A DNA stretch of 9,917 nucleotides from Candidatus Aminicenantota bacterium (GTDB lineage Bacteria; Acidobacteriota; Aminicenantia; UBA2199). Positions 1 to 6,917 of the stretch are shown in pieces. The stretch lies in assembly GCA_026393775.1 (NCBI GenBank), contig JAPKZM010000141.1, forward strand, positions 1-9,917, written 5' to 3'. Position numbers and translations under genes: made by a program. Position 1 is the stretch's first letter. Each line of letters starts with the position of its first letter. A model generated the notes under the pieces. It saw nothing but the letters and a program-made list of their open reading frames with translations. It was not told the origin of the DNA and ran no database searches.

Positions 1-1
1 G

Positions 2-631
2 CTACAGGAGCTTGATCTTTTTCCGCCGGCAGCGGGTACATTTTACTATCCACACGTTCAGGTGGCCGGGTTCGATTGCGCCGGCGAATTCGTCGGCGTC
101 GGCTTCTGGGGCGAGGCGGCGCTGGTCCTGCCGGAGAACGTGACCGGCAGCTCGCGCGTTCCGCTCGTCATCGCCGGGCAGCCTGTCGTCATTGAGAACA
201 GTTTCCGGCTGCTGGAGAAGAGTTACTGGAAATACGTCCTCGGTCTGGACTACAATTTCGGCGGCGGCTTCTACGCCAACCTGCAGTTCCTGCACGGATT
301 CTTCGACGAGTTCGCCTTCAGCGCCGAGGCCGAAAAGTATCTCGGCTTGGGGCAGGGAAGGTTTTTCGGCGAGCTGTCCAACTACCTCTTCGGCCGATTG
401 GAATACAAGTCGGGCAGTGAAAAGATCAAGCTGAAAGCCGGCTCCTTGCTGGAGATCACCTCGCAGGCATCGGCTTTCGCCCTGCTGCCGGAGGCGGAAT
501 TTCGCGTTGCCGACGCCGTGGTCGCGCAGCTGGGCGGGTTCTGGCTCCTCGCCGGCGACGCGGCCGAAACCAAGTTTGGGATGTTCAAGAGCGATTCCCT
601 GGTTTTCCTCGGCCTGAAGATCGATTTTTAG
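2..631 (+). CDS. Outer-membrane beta-barrel protein, 3' part (5' end outside window)
   Basis: The reading frame is open from the left edge to a TAG at 629-631, so only the last 209 residues are seen. An internal GTG at 62 is not the start, because the frame continues upstream of it. The visible part alternates short polar turns with amphipathic strands rich in Tyr, Phe and Gly (for example YWKYVLGLDYNFGGGFYANL) and ends in ...LGLKIDF. A C-terminal Phe at the end of an amphipathic strand is the usual signal for BAM-dependent insertion into the outer membrane. It resembles large barrel families such as the DUF1302 or alginate-export type porins, but I cannot choose between them from this fragment. 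Substrate and role are unknown. The next gene is a tRNA about 100 bases downstream, and I see no clear terminator between them. Confidence 0.7.
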   Translation, partial: LQELDLFPPAAGTFYYPHVQVAGFDCAGEFVGVGFWGEAALVLPENVTGSSRVPLVIAGQPVVIENSFRLLEKSYWKYVLGLDYNFGGGFYANLQFLHGFFDEFAFSAEAEKYLGLGQGRFFGELSNYLFGRLEYKSGSEKIKLKAGSLLEITSQASAFALLPEAEFRVADAVVAQLGGFWLLAGDAAETKFGMFKSDSLVFLGLKIDF

Positions 632-696
632 TATTTTCCCCTCCCGAAGACGGGCGGTCACGACATGTCGCTTGCCATGATAGTTCAATTTGGCTC

Positions 697-725
697 TTGC
701 TTTTTGGGCAAAACAATTATAAAAT
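697..725 (+). promoter_or_regulatory. Probable sigma-70-type promoter for tRNA-Ser and SRP RNA
   Basis: TTGCTT at 697-702 and TAAAAT at 720-725 are separated by 17 bases, and the predicted start at about 732 lies just before the mature tRNA 5' end at 738. An overlapping TATAAA at 718-723 is an alternative -10. The call rests on hexamers and spacing only. Confidence 0.45.
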
Positions 726-737
726 GGGTTTTCGATT

Positions 738-824
<87 letters not shown>

Positions 825-871
825 TTGATGCCTGTCCCGCGGGGCCGAAACGCCCCGTTGCAAGCGGAGAT

Positions 872-973
872 AAGGCTCAGGAGCCTGGCGGTGCGAACCT
901 ATGAACCTTGTCAGGACCGAAAGGTAGCAGCAATAAGTAGAATTTCGCAGGTGTCCGGGATTTCCTGAGCCTT
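872..973 (+). ncRNA. ffs: Small bacterial signal recognition particle RNA (4.5S type)
   Basis: This RNA pairs with Ffh to deliver nascent membrane proteins to the translocon. The conserved domain IV tip is clear: a GAAA tetraloop (919-922) closed by ACC/GGT, flanked by the symmetric loop strands TCAGG (911-915) and AGCAGC (926-931) that bind the Ffh M domain. The downstream GTGTCCGGGA (951-960) matches the conserved 3' strand of the family. A perfect 11-bp terminal stem joins 872-882 to 963-973. No Alu domain is seen, so it is the short form of about 102 nt. The ends are inferred from the terminal stem and could be a few bases longer. It sits just upstream of dnaX, as in Bacillus and many other bacteria. 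Confidence 0.93.
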
Positions 974-992
974 TGATAAATGGAATAAATTA

Positions 993-2558
993 ATGTACCT
1001 CGCATTAGCCAGAAAATATCGGCCGCAAAAATTTGCCGAACTGATCGGCCAGGCCAGCATCTGCAAAACCCTGCAGAACGCCATCGCCATCAATAAGGTG
1101 TATCAGGCGATGATCTTTTCCGGCATGAAGGGGGTCGGCAAGACCTCGACGGCCCGCATCCTGGCCAAGGCGCTCAACTGCGAGCACGGCCCGGCCATCG
1201 AGCCGTGCAACCAGTGCCGGACGTGCGCGGAGATCACCGAGGGCAACTCCACCGATTACATGGAGATCGACGGGGCCTCCAACAACGGCGTCAACGAGGT
1301 GCGCAGCCTGCGCGAGACGGTCAAGTACAAACCCTTAAAGAACCGCTTCCGCATCGTGGTCATCGACGAGGTACACATGCTCTCCAACGCGGCCTGGAAC
1401 GCCCTGCTCAAGACCATCGAGGAGCCGCCCGAGCACACCATCTTCATCATGGCCACGACCGACTTTCACAAGATCCCGGCCACCATCGTCTCCCGCTGCC
1501 AGCATTTCGAGTTCAAGCGCATCCCCTTCGAAGTCATCAAGGGGGTGCTCAAGAATATCTGCCAGAAGGAAACGATCAAGATATCCGATTACGCCCTTTA
1601 CCTGATTTCCAGATCGGCCGAAGGCAGCTTGCGCGATGCCAAGAAGATCCTCGACCAGGCAATCGCCATTTCCAGCGGCGACGTCAAGGACGACGACGTG
1701 GTGGCTATCCTGGGCATCATCGACGAGCAAACGTTCATCAACCTGACCCGGCATGTATTTTCCCGTGACCGCAAGGGGATCATCGAGCGGATCAGCGAGT
1801 TGATCGAACGCGGCACCGACCTGCGTTTTTTTTATGGCGAATACCTGCGTTTCATCCGCGACCTGATCGTCATCAAATCGATCCCCGAAGCGGAACGGCT
1901 GCACAACCTGAACCCGGAAAACGTCAGCGAGATCAAGGAAATCATCAAGCAGGTCAACGAAGTCGAATTGCTGCGCTTTTTCAATGCCGTGAAGGAATTG
2001 GAACAGACCATGCGCTACACGGAAAATCCCTCCATTATCCTGGAATACATGTTCTTGAAGTTGAGCTATTTTTCGGCCTTGGTCAACATTGAAGAATATT
2101 TGGCGAAAATCAATCCAGCGCGGGCCAGCGCGCCGGCCGCGCCCGCCGTTCCGAAGACCGAGCCGTCGGCGAGCAAACCGCCGGCCGCCGTAGCGAGTGG
2201 AGACCTGATCATCGCCTTGAAAGCGCGGATAGAAGCGGAAAAACCACGACTGGCTTCGGTCTTGAGCTCTTCGACGCTGCAATTGCAGAATGATGTGCTG
2301 CTGATCCAGGTGGCGGCCAATCTTGAAAATGCCTGGAAAATGATGAAGGAGAACAAGACTTATCTGCAGCAGTTGGCCGGGCAGCTGGCCGGAAAGGAGA
2401 TGGGGGTGGAAATATGCCTCCAGGAGCTCAAGCCGGAAAAGAATGAAAACAAGCTCGTTCAAGAATTGAAAAATGACAAAAAAATAAAAAGCCTCAAGGA
2501 TAAGATCAAGGGCAACGTGATCTCCATTGAGAGCATCAAGGGAGGCAGCGATGCCTAA
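993..2558 (+). CDS. dnaX: DNA polymerase III subunit gamma/tau
   Basis: This is the ATPase subunit of the clamp loader, which opens the beta sliding clamp and links replicative polymerases. The 521-residue protein starts with the typical N-terminus MYLALARKYRPQKFAELIGQ. The Walker A motif GMKGVGKT is at 44-51. Four zinc-binding cysteines are at 63, 72, 75 and 78. Walker B IDEVH is at 124-128, the SRC motif at 167-169, and sensor 2 GSLRD at 211-215. Domain III follows, then an Ala/Pro-rich linker around 373-400 and a short C-terminal region. It is shorter than E. coli tau (643 residues) and longer than gamma, so a full tau domain V is unlikely. The ATG at 993 is 19 bases after the SRP RNA, with only a weak SD. 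The gene overlaps ybaB by 8 bp. An eight-T run (1826-1833) and a seven-A run (2478-2484) occur in the gene, but neither clearly makes a gamma form. Confidence 0.97.
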   Translation: MYLALARKYRPQKFAELIGQASICKTLQNAIAINKVYQAMIFSGMKGVGKTSTARILAKALNCEHGPAIEPCNQCRTCAEITEGNSTDYMEIDGASNNGVNEVRSLRETVKYKPLKNRFRIVVIDEVHMLSNAAWNALLKTIEEPPEHTIFIMATTDFHKIPATIVSRCQHFEFKRIPFEVIKGVLKNICQKETIKISDYALYLISRSAEGSLRDAKKILDQAIAISSGDVKDDDVVAILGIIDEQTFINLTRHVFSRDRKGIIERISELIERGTDLRFFYGEYLRFIRDLIVIKSIPEAERLHNLNPENVSEIKEIIKQVNEVELLRFFNAVKELEQTMRYTENPSIILEYMFLKLSYFSALVNIEEYLAKINPARASAPAAPAVPKTEPSASKPPAAVASGDLIIALKARIEAEKPRLASVLSSSTLQLQNDVLLIQVAANLENAWKMMKENKTYLQQLAGQLAGKEMGVEICLQELKPEKNENKLVQELKNDKKIKSLKDKIKGNVISIESIKGGSDA

Positions 2559-2871
2559 GATTCCCAATATTGATCAAATGCTGAGCATGGCCCGGAACAT
2601 GGCCAAGCAAATGGAGGAACAGATGGATGCCGTAGCCGTCGAAGGAAACTCCGGCGGCGGCATGGTAAGCGTAAAAATGGACGGGCACAAGCGGGTGCAG
2701 TCCCTGCGCATCGCCCCGGAGGCGGTCGATCGTGCCGACATCGAAATGCTGCAGGATTTGGTCGTGGCGGCCCTGAACGACGCCCAAGCCAAAGTCGAGG
2801 AAAAGTTGAAGAGCGGCCTGGGAGGAATGGGAGGCGGCCTGCCCGGCGGTTTCCCATTCGGCGCCCTTTGA
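2551..2871 (+). CDS. ybaB: YbaB/EbfC family nucleoid-associated protein
   Basis: This small DNA-binding protein is usually encoded between dnaX and recR and is thought to act as a homodimer on the nucleoid. The 106-residue sequence starts MPKIPNIDQMLSMARNMAKQ, with a Met- and Gln-rich amphipathic helix. The family core follows (GGGMVSVKMDGHKRVQSLRI, then a long helix near ALNDAQAKVEEK), and the end is Gly-rich. I chose the ATG at 2551 because GGAGG at 2541-2545 lies at good SD distance and homologues start here. A more upstream TTG in the same frame (2527) would only add residues lying inside dnaX. The 8-bp overlap with the dnaX stop suggests translational coupling. Confidence 0.95.
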   Translation: MPKIPNIDQMLSMARNMAKQMEEQMDAVAVEGNSGGGMVSVKMDGHKRVQSLRIAPEAVDRADIEMLQDLVVAALNDAQAKVEEKLKSGLGGMGGGLPGGFPFGAL

Positions 2872-2907
2872 TTGCCGTCATCGCCCCATGAAGCGGATCG
2901 GTTAAAC

Positions 2908-3510
2908 ATGGTCCCTTACACCCCCCCTCTGGCGCAGCTGATCGAAGAGTTGAAAAAGATTCCCGGCATCGGCCGCAAGTCGGCCCAGAGGATCGCTTTT
3001 CATCTTTTCAGGACCGATAAAAAAAACGCCCTGGCCCTGGCGGACGCCATTGTCCAAGCCAGGGAAAAAATCGACTATTGCTCCGTTTGCAACAACATCA
3101 GCGCCGTAAATCCCTGCGAGATCTGTTCCAGTCCCGACCGCGATAAGGAAAAAATCTGCGTGGTGGAGGAGCCTTTCAATATCTATTCCATAGAGAAGAC
3201 CGGCTTGTTTCACGGTTATTATCATGTCTTGCTGGGCAATCTTTCGCCGATCCGGGGCATCGGCCCCGATGAATTGCGGATTGCCGGCCTGGTCGAAAGG
3301 ATCCACAAAGGCGTATTTCGCGAAATCATCCTCGCCACCAGCCCGACCACCGAGGGCAGCGCCACGGCCCATTATTTGACAGAAATTCTCCGCCAGTATA
3401 AAATTACGATTTCAAGAATCGCCTTGGGTTTGCCAGTGGGGGCAGACCTGGATTACGCCGACGAAGTGACGATTGCCAAGGCCATCGAAGGCCGCCTGGA
3501 AGTCAAATAG
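2908..3510 (+). CDS. recR: Recombination mediator protein RecR
   Basis: RecR works with RecO (and RecF in many species) to load RecA on gapped DNA. The 200-residue protein has the usual family length. It contains a helix-hairpin-helix near 19-28 (PGIGRKSAQR), a zinc-binding module with Cys 58, 61, 70 and 73, and a TOPRIM domain beginning near 82 with acidic residues at E87/E88. The conserved GIGPDEL and TTEGSATA segments follow, and the C-terminus is typical (GLPVGADLDYADEVTI). I chose the ATG at 2908 because MVPYTPPLAQLIEELKKIPG aligns with known RecR N-termini. The frame is also open from a TTG at 2872, but that would add residues not seen in the family. It lies 36 bases after ybaB and is probably the last gene of the dnaX operon. 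Confidence 0.96.
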   Translation: MVPYTPPLAQLIEELKKIPGIGRKSAQRIAFHLFRTDKKNALALADAIVQAREKIDYCSVCNNISAVNPCEICSSPDRDKEKICVVEEPFNIYSIEKTGLFHGYYHVLLGNLSPIRGIGPDELRIAGLVERIHKGVFREIILATSPTTEGSATAHYLTEILRQYKITISRIALGLPVGADLDYADEVTIAKAIEGRLEVK

Positions 3511-3533
3511 GAGGTAAGGTGAAAGGACACCAA

Positions 3534-3562
3534 TGGTATTCTATGGACGCCGGTGGTATAAT
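3534..3562 (+). promoter_or_regulatory. Extended -10 promoter upstream of the mglB-mglA pair
   Basis: A perfect extended -10 (TG, one base, TATAAT) lies at 3554-3562, just after recR. A weak -35-like TGGTAT is 17 bases upstream at 3534-3539. The predicted start near 3569 leaves a leader of about 48 bases with an SD-like GAGGGA (3602-3607) before the ATG at 3617. This suggests the GTPase pair is transcribed on its own in addition to any read-through from dnaX. Confidence 0.6.
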
Positions 3563-3616
3563 CGTAAGAATGAAGAATCATTCCATTTTGTCAGGGAGTT
3601 AGAGGGAAATTAAAAA

Positions 3617-4105
3617 ATGCAAGAAAACTTTATTATTTATAATGAGGAATATACATTAATCAAAGAGATCCTGCAGAAGCTGAAAATAAACGCCAGCGCC
3701 AAGGTCGTTTTCATCACCGATTCGGAAGGCCATTGCATCGCTTCGACCGGGGAAATGGACGATATCAATCTGAATTCCATCTCCTCCCTGATCGCTGGCA
3801 GCGTCGCCGCCATCAACAGCATCGCCCAGATGCTGAAAATCGACAGCTTTTCCGCGGTTTTGAACGAATCCAGCAAGCAAAGCCTGAATATTTCCCTGAT
3901 CAACGACCGCACCATGCTGGTGGTCATTTTTGACAACACTTCCAACCTGGGGCTGGTTCGCTTCCGCGTCCGCAGCGCGTTGGAGCAATTGACCAAAGTG
4001 TTCCTGATCATCTACAAGAAATTGAAGGCCAGCGACAAGCTGCCTGGAGGGTCTCCCTTTGAAGGGGTCTCCGATGAAGATATCGACCGCATTTTTGGAG
4101 ATTGA
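3617..4105 (+). CDS. mglB: Roadblock/LC7 domain protein, MglB-like partner of MglA
   Basis: In Myxococcus and relatives, MglB is a roadblock homodimer that acts as the GTPase-activating protein of MglA and marks the lagging cell pole. This 162-residue protein is close to the length of M. xanthus MglB. It has a roadblock fold over roughly 18-140: an N-terminal helix, a strand with VVFITDSEGHCIAS, a helical segment with SLIAGSVAAINSIAQML, and a strand pair around LNISLINDRTMLVVIFDN. It then has a charged C-terminal tail (DEDIDRIFGD). It starts at the ATG at 3617 and is followed after 3 bases by the mglA start, so the two are almost certainly co-translated. The MglB assignment rests on the fold plus the neighbour; the symbol is less certain than for mglA. 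Confidence 0.88.
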   Translation: MQENFIIYNEEYTLIKEILQKLKINASAKVVFITDSEGHCIASTGEMDDINLNSISSLIAGSVAAINSIAQMLKIDSFSAVLNESSKQSLNISLINDRTMLVVIFDNTSNLGLVRFRVRSALEQLTKVFLIIYKKLKASDKLPGGSPFEGVSDEDIDRIFGD

Positions 4106-4108
4106 AAA

Positions 4109-4699
4109 TTGTCTTTTCTAAATTACTCGACCAGGGAAATAAATTTTAAAATTGTCTATTACGGTCCCGGGTTAAGCGGCAAAACGACGAATATCAAATA
4201 TATTTACGAAAAGGTCAGGAGCGACAACAAGGGCAAGCTGGTCAGCCTGGCTACAGAGACCGAACGGACGCTTTTTTTCGATTTTTTCCCGCTCGATCTG
4301 GGCACCATCAAGGACTACAAGGTCCGTTTTCACTTGTACACGGTCCCCGGCCAGATCTATTACAGCGCCTCGCGCAAGCTGATCCTGCGCGGCGTGGACG
4401 GGCTGGTTTTCGTGGCCGACTCGCAAACGGAGAGATTCGAAGCCAACATGGAAAGCATCCAGGACATGCTGGAAAACCTCAATGATTACAAGCTTGATTT
4501 CGCCGTTATCCCCTATATCCTGCAGCTGAACAAGCGCGACCTGCCCAACGTCACGCCGGCCAACGAGCTGATCGCCGCCCTGCGCAAAAAGAACGAGCCG
4601 GTGCTCGAGGCCGTCGCCTCGCGCGGGGACGGGGTGGTTGAAACTCTCAAAGCCATTTCCAAGCTGATCATGAGCGAAGTCAAGAATAAAATCGGATAA
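4109..4699 (+). CDS. mglA: MglA-type Ras-like small GTPase
   Basis: MglA is a bacterial Ras-like GTPase that switches cell polarity and drives gliding or type IV pilus motility at the leading pole. The 196-residue sequence matches MglA almost motif for motif. The N-terminus MSFLNYSTREINFKIVYYGP is characteristic. The P-loop GPGLSGKT is at 19-26. The MglA-specific FHLYTVPGQ segment is at 74-82, with Thr78 in place of the Asp of classical Ras G3 motifs and Gln82 as the catalytic glutamine. RKLILRGVDG is at 89-98, and NKRD for guanine recognition is at 141-144. The start is a TTG at 4109, supported by the conserved N-terminus and by GGAG at 4097-4100. All key GTPase residues are present, so it should be active. 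No other motility gene is in view. Confidence 0.95.
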   Translation: MSFLNYSTREINFKIVYYGPGLSGKTTNIKYIYEKVRSDNKGKLVSLATETERTLFFDFFPLDLGTIKDYKVRFHLYTVPGQIYYSASRKLILRGVDGLVFVADSQTERFEANMESIQDMLENLNDYKLDFAVIPYILQLNKRDLPNVTPANELIAALRKKNEPVLEAVASRGDGVVETLKAISKLIMSEVKNKIG

Positions 4700-4712
4700 G
4701 AAAGAGTTTAGT

Positions 4713-4921
4713 GTTCAGGGTCTAGGGTTTAGGGGAACGAGCCCTAACGTCGAAATGCGAACGTGCGGTTAGATTGGATTCCAACCCGGTAGGAATTTTA
4801 TCTCGGCATAGATCGTCTGCGTCTCGTTTACGGTCAACGGATGGATAAGCAAATTGACTTCTGCTCTTTGTACGAAATATTGTCTTTTTCCCTATACCCT
4901 GTACCCTGAACCCTGTACCCT
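4713..4921. repeat. Inverted arrays of an AGGGTNN heptamer flanking about 155 bp
   Basis: The left arm (about 4713-4735) reads in 7-base steps as AGGGTCT, AGGGTTT, AGGGG. The right arm (4890-4921), read on the minus strand, is AGGGTAC, AGGGTTC, AGGGTAC, AGGGTAT, AGGG. The two arrays are therefore in inverted orientation about 155 bases apart, between mglA and the aminotransferase stop. The interior is not repetitive. On the minus strand it has 40 codons open from 4891 down to 4772, ending with TAA at 4769-4771, with a protein-like tail IYAEIKFLPGWNPI. No start codon with an SD is visible, so I do not call a gene. It could be a small mobile repeat or a gene remnant. Confidence 0.6.
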
Positions 4922-4926
4922 CTTCT

Positions 4927-6037
4927 TCACGGCGTCATGATCGCCGATTCCTGGCTGCCTTTCCATGAACCGATGACCTCGCCCAGCCGCTTGACCCCTT
5001 CCTCGATCTCGGCCATGCTGGAATAGGAGAAGTTCCTGCGGAAGGAATTGTGGCCGCCGCCGTCGGGATAGAAGGCCGTGCCGACCACGTAGGCCACCTG
5101 CCTCTCGATGGCGGCGTGGAACATCTCACCGGCGTCCATGGTTTCCGGCAGGGTCACCCATAAAAATAATCCGCCATGGGGCTGCGTCCATTTCAGGCCG
5201 GGAAGCTTGGGCATGTACTTCGAGAGCATGGAAAGCATGAAGTCGCGTTTTCTCCGGTAGGCCTTGATGATGACGGAGATCTGCTTCTCGAGCAGGCCGC
5301 GGTGCAGAAACTCGTAAAGGATGGACTGGTTGAAAGGAGGCGAGCAGAGGTCGACCGACTGCTTGGCCGTCACCGCTTTCTGGATCAGCTCATTGGGGCC
5401 GGCCATCCAGCCCAGGCGGAAGCCCGGCAGCAGGATCTTGCTGAAGGTATAAAGGCCGAGGACGCGGTCCGGGTTCATGCCCAGAAGCGCTGGCTCGGTC
5501 TTGCCCTCGAAGCGCAGCTGGCGGTAGGGGGAATCCTCGACGACGATCAGGTCGTGTTTTTCGGCGATGCGCAGGAGTTCCTTCCTCCGCTTCAGGGTCA
5601 TGGTGATGCCCGAGGGGTTCTGGAAGTCGGGTATCTCGTAGATGAACTTCGGCTTGGAACCCTTGGCGGCGAGCTTCTCGATCTCCGCCTCCAGCAGGGC
5701 CGTCTGCGTCCCTTCCTCGTCCTGCTCGATGCCGATCATCTTCGCGCCGTAGGAATTGAAGGCCTGGATGGCGCCGACGTAGGTCGGGCGGCTGGTCATG
5801 ACCACGTCGCCCGGGTCGACGAAGATCTTGGCCGTACTGCAGGGCGGTCTTCCCCTCCCGCTCCATGACGATGCGCGACATCTCCTTGATCTCGTCGACG
5901 GGGAAGAGGTCGGGGGCGGGCAGGCCGCCGGCGAACGAGATGATACCCGGCTTGATGGTGAGCTTCAAAAGCTCGCGGATCTCGGAGCGCTTCATGCTCT
6001 TGGCGGTATTGGAAAAGAATTTTTCGTAGTTGATCAC
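4927..6037 (-). pseudogene. PLP-dependent fold-type I aminotransferase, internal deletion and frameshift
   Basis: The gene reads right to left from a GTG at 6037, preceded by AGGAGG (plus 6043-6048) five bases away. The first 69 residues are typical (FAGGLPAPDLFP, then TALQYG). The frame then breaks near plus 5829-5834, and the rest continues in another frame from AKIFVDPGDVVMTSRPTY to TGA at 4927. The second part holds the family motifs: NPSG, EDSPYRQL, the PLP lysine in TFSKILLPGFRLGW, and the carboxylate-binding Arg in RRNFSYS. Related 2-aminoadipate or aromatic aminotransferases normally have roughly 45-50 more residues between TALQYG and the DPGD segment, including the Ser-Gln-Gln region that contacts the PLP phosphate. 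Here that part is missing and the join is out of frame. The gene as written cannot make an active enzyme. It may be a real pseudogene or an assembly error. Confidence 0.85.
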
Positions 6038-6250
6038 GGCATCCTCCTTGTGGACGGCACGAATTTTCAAGGATTAAATTTATTTATAATATGATAGAAC
6101 CCTTTATTTAATAGGGTTTCAAGGTATTTTGTGTACGCTAAAGGGACGCAATTAGTAAAAATGATTTTATTTGAATTATGATCTTGCTTTAAAATCATCG
6201 AATTATAATATATCATTTTTTGACGGAATTTTCAAATTTTCCTTGTTCTA
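6038..6250. other. AT-rich intergenic region with an operator-like inverted repeat
   Basis: Composition changes here from GC-rich to strongly AT-rich. The only structure I see is AACCCT (6098-6103) and AGGGTT (6113-6118), a 6-bp inverted repeat with a 9-base AT-only spacer. On the minus strand it lies between a TTGAAA-like and a TATCAT-like hexamer upstream of the aminotransferase, so it could be an operator. The hexamer spacing of 20 is poor. No gene is evident. Confidence 0.35.
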
Positions 6251-6279
6251 TTGACATGATATTGGTTTTAACTTTAAAT
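6251..6279 (+). promoter_or_regulatory. Sigma-70-type promoter of the first orphan gene
   Basis: A perfect TTGACA (6251-6256) is followed after 17 bases by TTAAAT (6274-6279). The SD sequence AGGAGAG (6288-6294) and ATG at 6297 follow, so transcript and translation signals agree. The spacing places the start near 6286, only a few bases before the SD. Confidence 0.6.
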
Positions 6280-6296
6280 TGATTTCGAGGAGAGTT

Positions 6297-6854
6297 ATGA
6301 ATCTAAGAGATTATTTAGAATTAGGTTACTTTGTAGCAGGTATTGTATTGGCTATCGCTGCCTTATATGGATTAAAACAAATTAGAATATCGAAAACTGA
6401 TATTAATGATCGAAAAAAAATAGCTTCAATGGAAAAGGCAATGGAATATGCTAATCTATTTGATACGAAGTACGCTGAATATATAAAAGATTTTGATATA
6501 TCATGTATGCAAACAGGGGTTTATTTAAAAGGATATGAAGATTTAGGTGAGTTAAAAATATCTAATATAGACCCTGCTATTACTGCTAGAAGAATTAGAA
6601 AACATGGTTGGCACCCAGCTTTCAATGTATTAGAAACAGTTGCCAGTGCTTTTATAATTGGATTAGCCGATAAGGATGTTGGATATTCAATAATAGGAAC
6701 TTCATTCTGTCGTCAAGTTTATAAAGTTCATGACATCATTATTTTTAATTCGAAAATTAAAGAGTTTCCTAAATATATGGAAATGACAATTAAATTATAT
6801 AAAACCTGGGCACCAAGATATTTGCAAGAAAGTTTTTCGAAAAAGGAAGAATAA
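6297..6854 (+). CDS. Hypothetical membrane-anchored protein (orphan, AT-rich)
   Basis: I do not firmly recognise this 185-residue protein. One N-terminal membrane segment (about residues 9-26, LGYFVAGIVLAIAALYGL) is followed by a positively charged helix (KQIRISKTDINDRKKIASME). This suggests an N-out, C-in anchor with the rest in the cytoplasm. The layout recalls DUF4760-like proteins, but I cannot confirm that. The remainder (about 45-185) is mainly helical by appearance, with no catalytic motif that I can name. The ATG at 6297 is chosen because AGGAGAG lies just upstream; a TTG 18 bases earlier in frame lacks an SD. Codon use is strongly A/T-ending, unlike the flanking core genes, which suggests horizontal acquisition. 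It stands 63 bases before the next gene, which has its own promoter. Confidence 0.75.
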   Translation: MNLRDYLELGYFVAGIVLAIAALYGLKQIRISKTDINDRKKIASMEKAMEYANLFDTKYAEYIKDFDISCMQTGVYLKGYEDLGELKISNIDPAITARRIRKHGWHPAFNVLETVASAFIIGLADKDVGYSIIGTSFCRQVYKVHDIIIFNSKIKEFPKYMEMTIKLYKTWAPRYLQESFSKKEE

Positions 6855-6882
6855 TTCATTTTCAATAGCCTTCCAGCTATAG

Positions 6883-6911
6883 TTTACAATTCGAATTGAA
6901 TTGATTATTAT
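6883..6911 (+). promoter_or_regulatory. Promoter placing transcription start on the next ATG
   Basis: TTTACA (6883-6888), a 17-base spacer and TATTAT (6906-6911) each match the sigma-70 consensus at five of six positions. The usual start, about seven bases after the -10, coincides with the A of the ATG at 6918. No SD is present in the preceding bases. This predicts a leaderless transcript. Confidence 0.6.
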
Positions 6912-6917
6912 ATTTTC

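Noticed and set aside
841..856. GGGGC...GCCCC hairpin between the tRNA and the SRP RNA as a terminator.
   Set aside because: No T-run follows, and the two RNAs are only 48 bases apart, so a processing spacer is more likely.
2527..2550. Upstream TTG start for ybaB adding eight residues.
   Set aside because: It lacks an SD and lies inside the dnaX end. The ATG at 2551 has GGAGG at the right distance and matches the family N-terminus.
1335..2567. A long open reading on the minus strand opposite dnaX.
   Set aside because: dnaX shows all clamp-loader motifs on the plus strand. The antisense reading is a compositional shadow without recognisable domains.
2872..2907. Upstream TTG start for recR adding twelve residues.
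   Set aside because: The added residues have no counterpart in RecR proteins, and the ATG at 2908 matches the family start.
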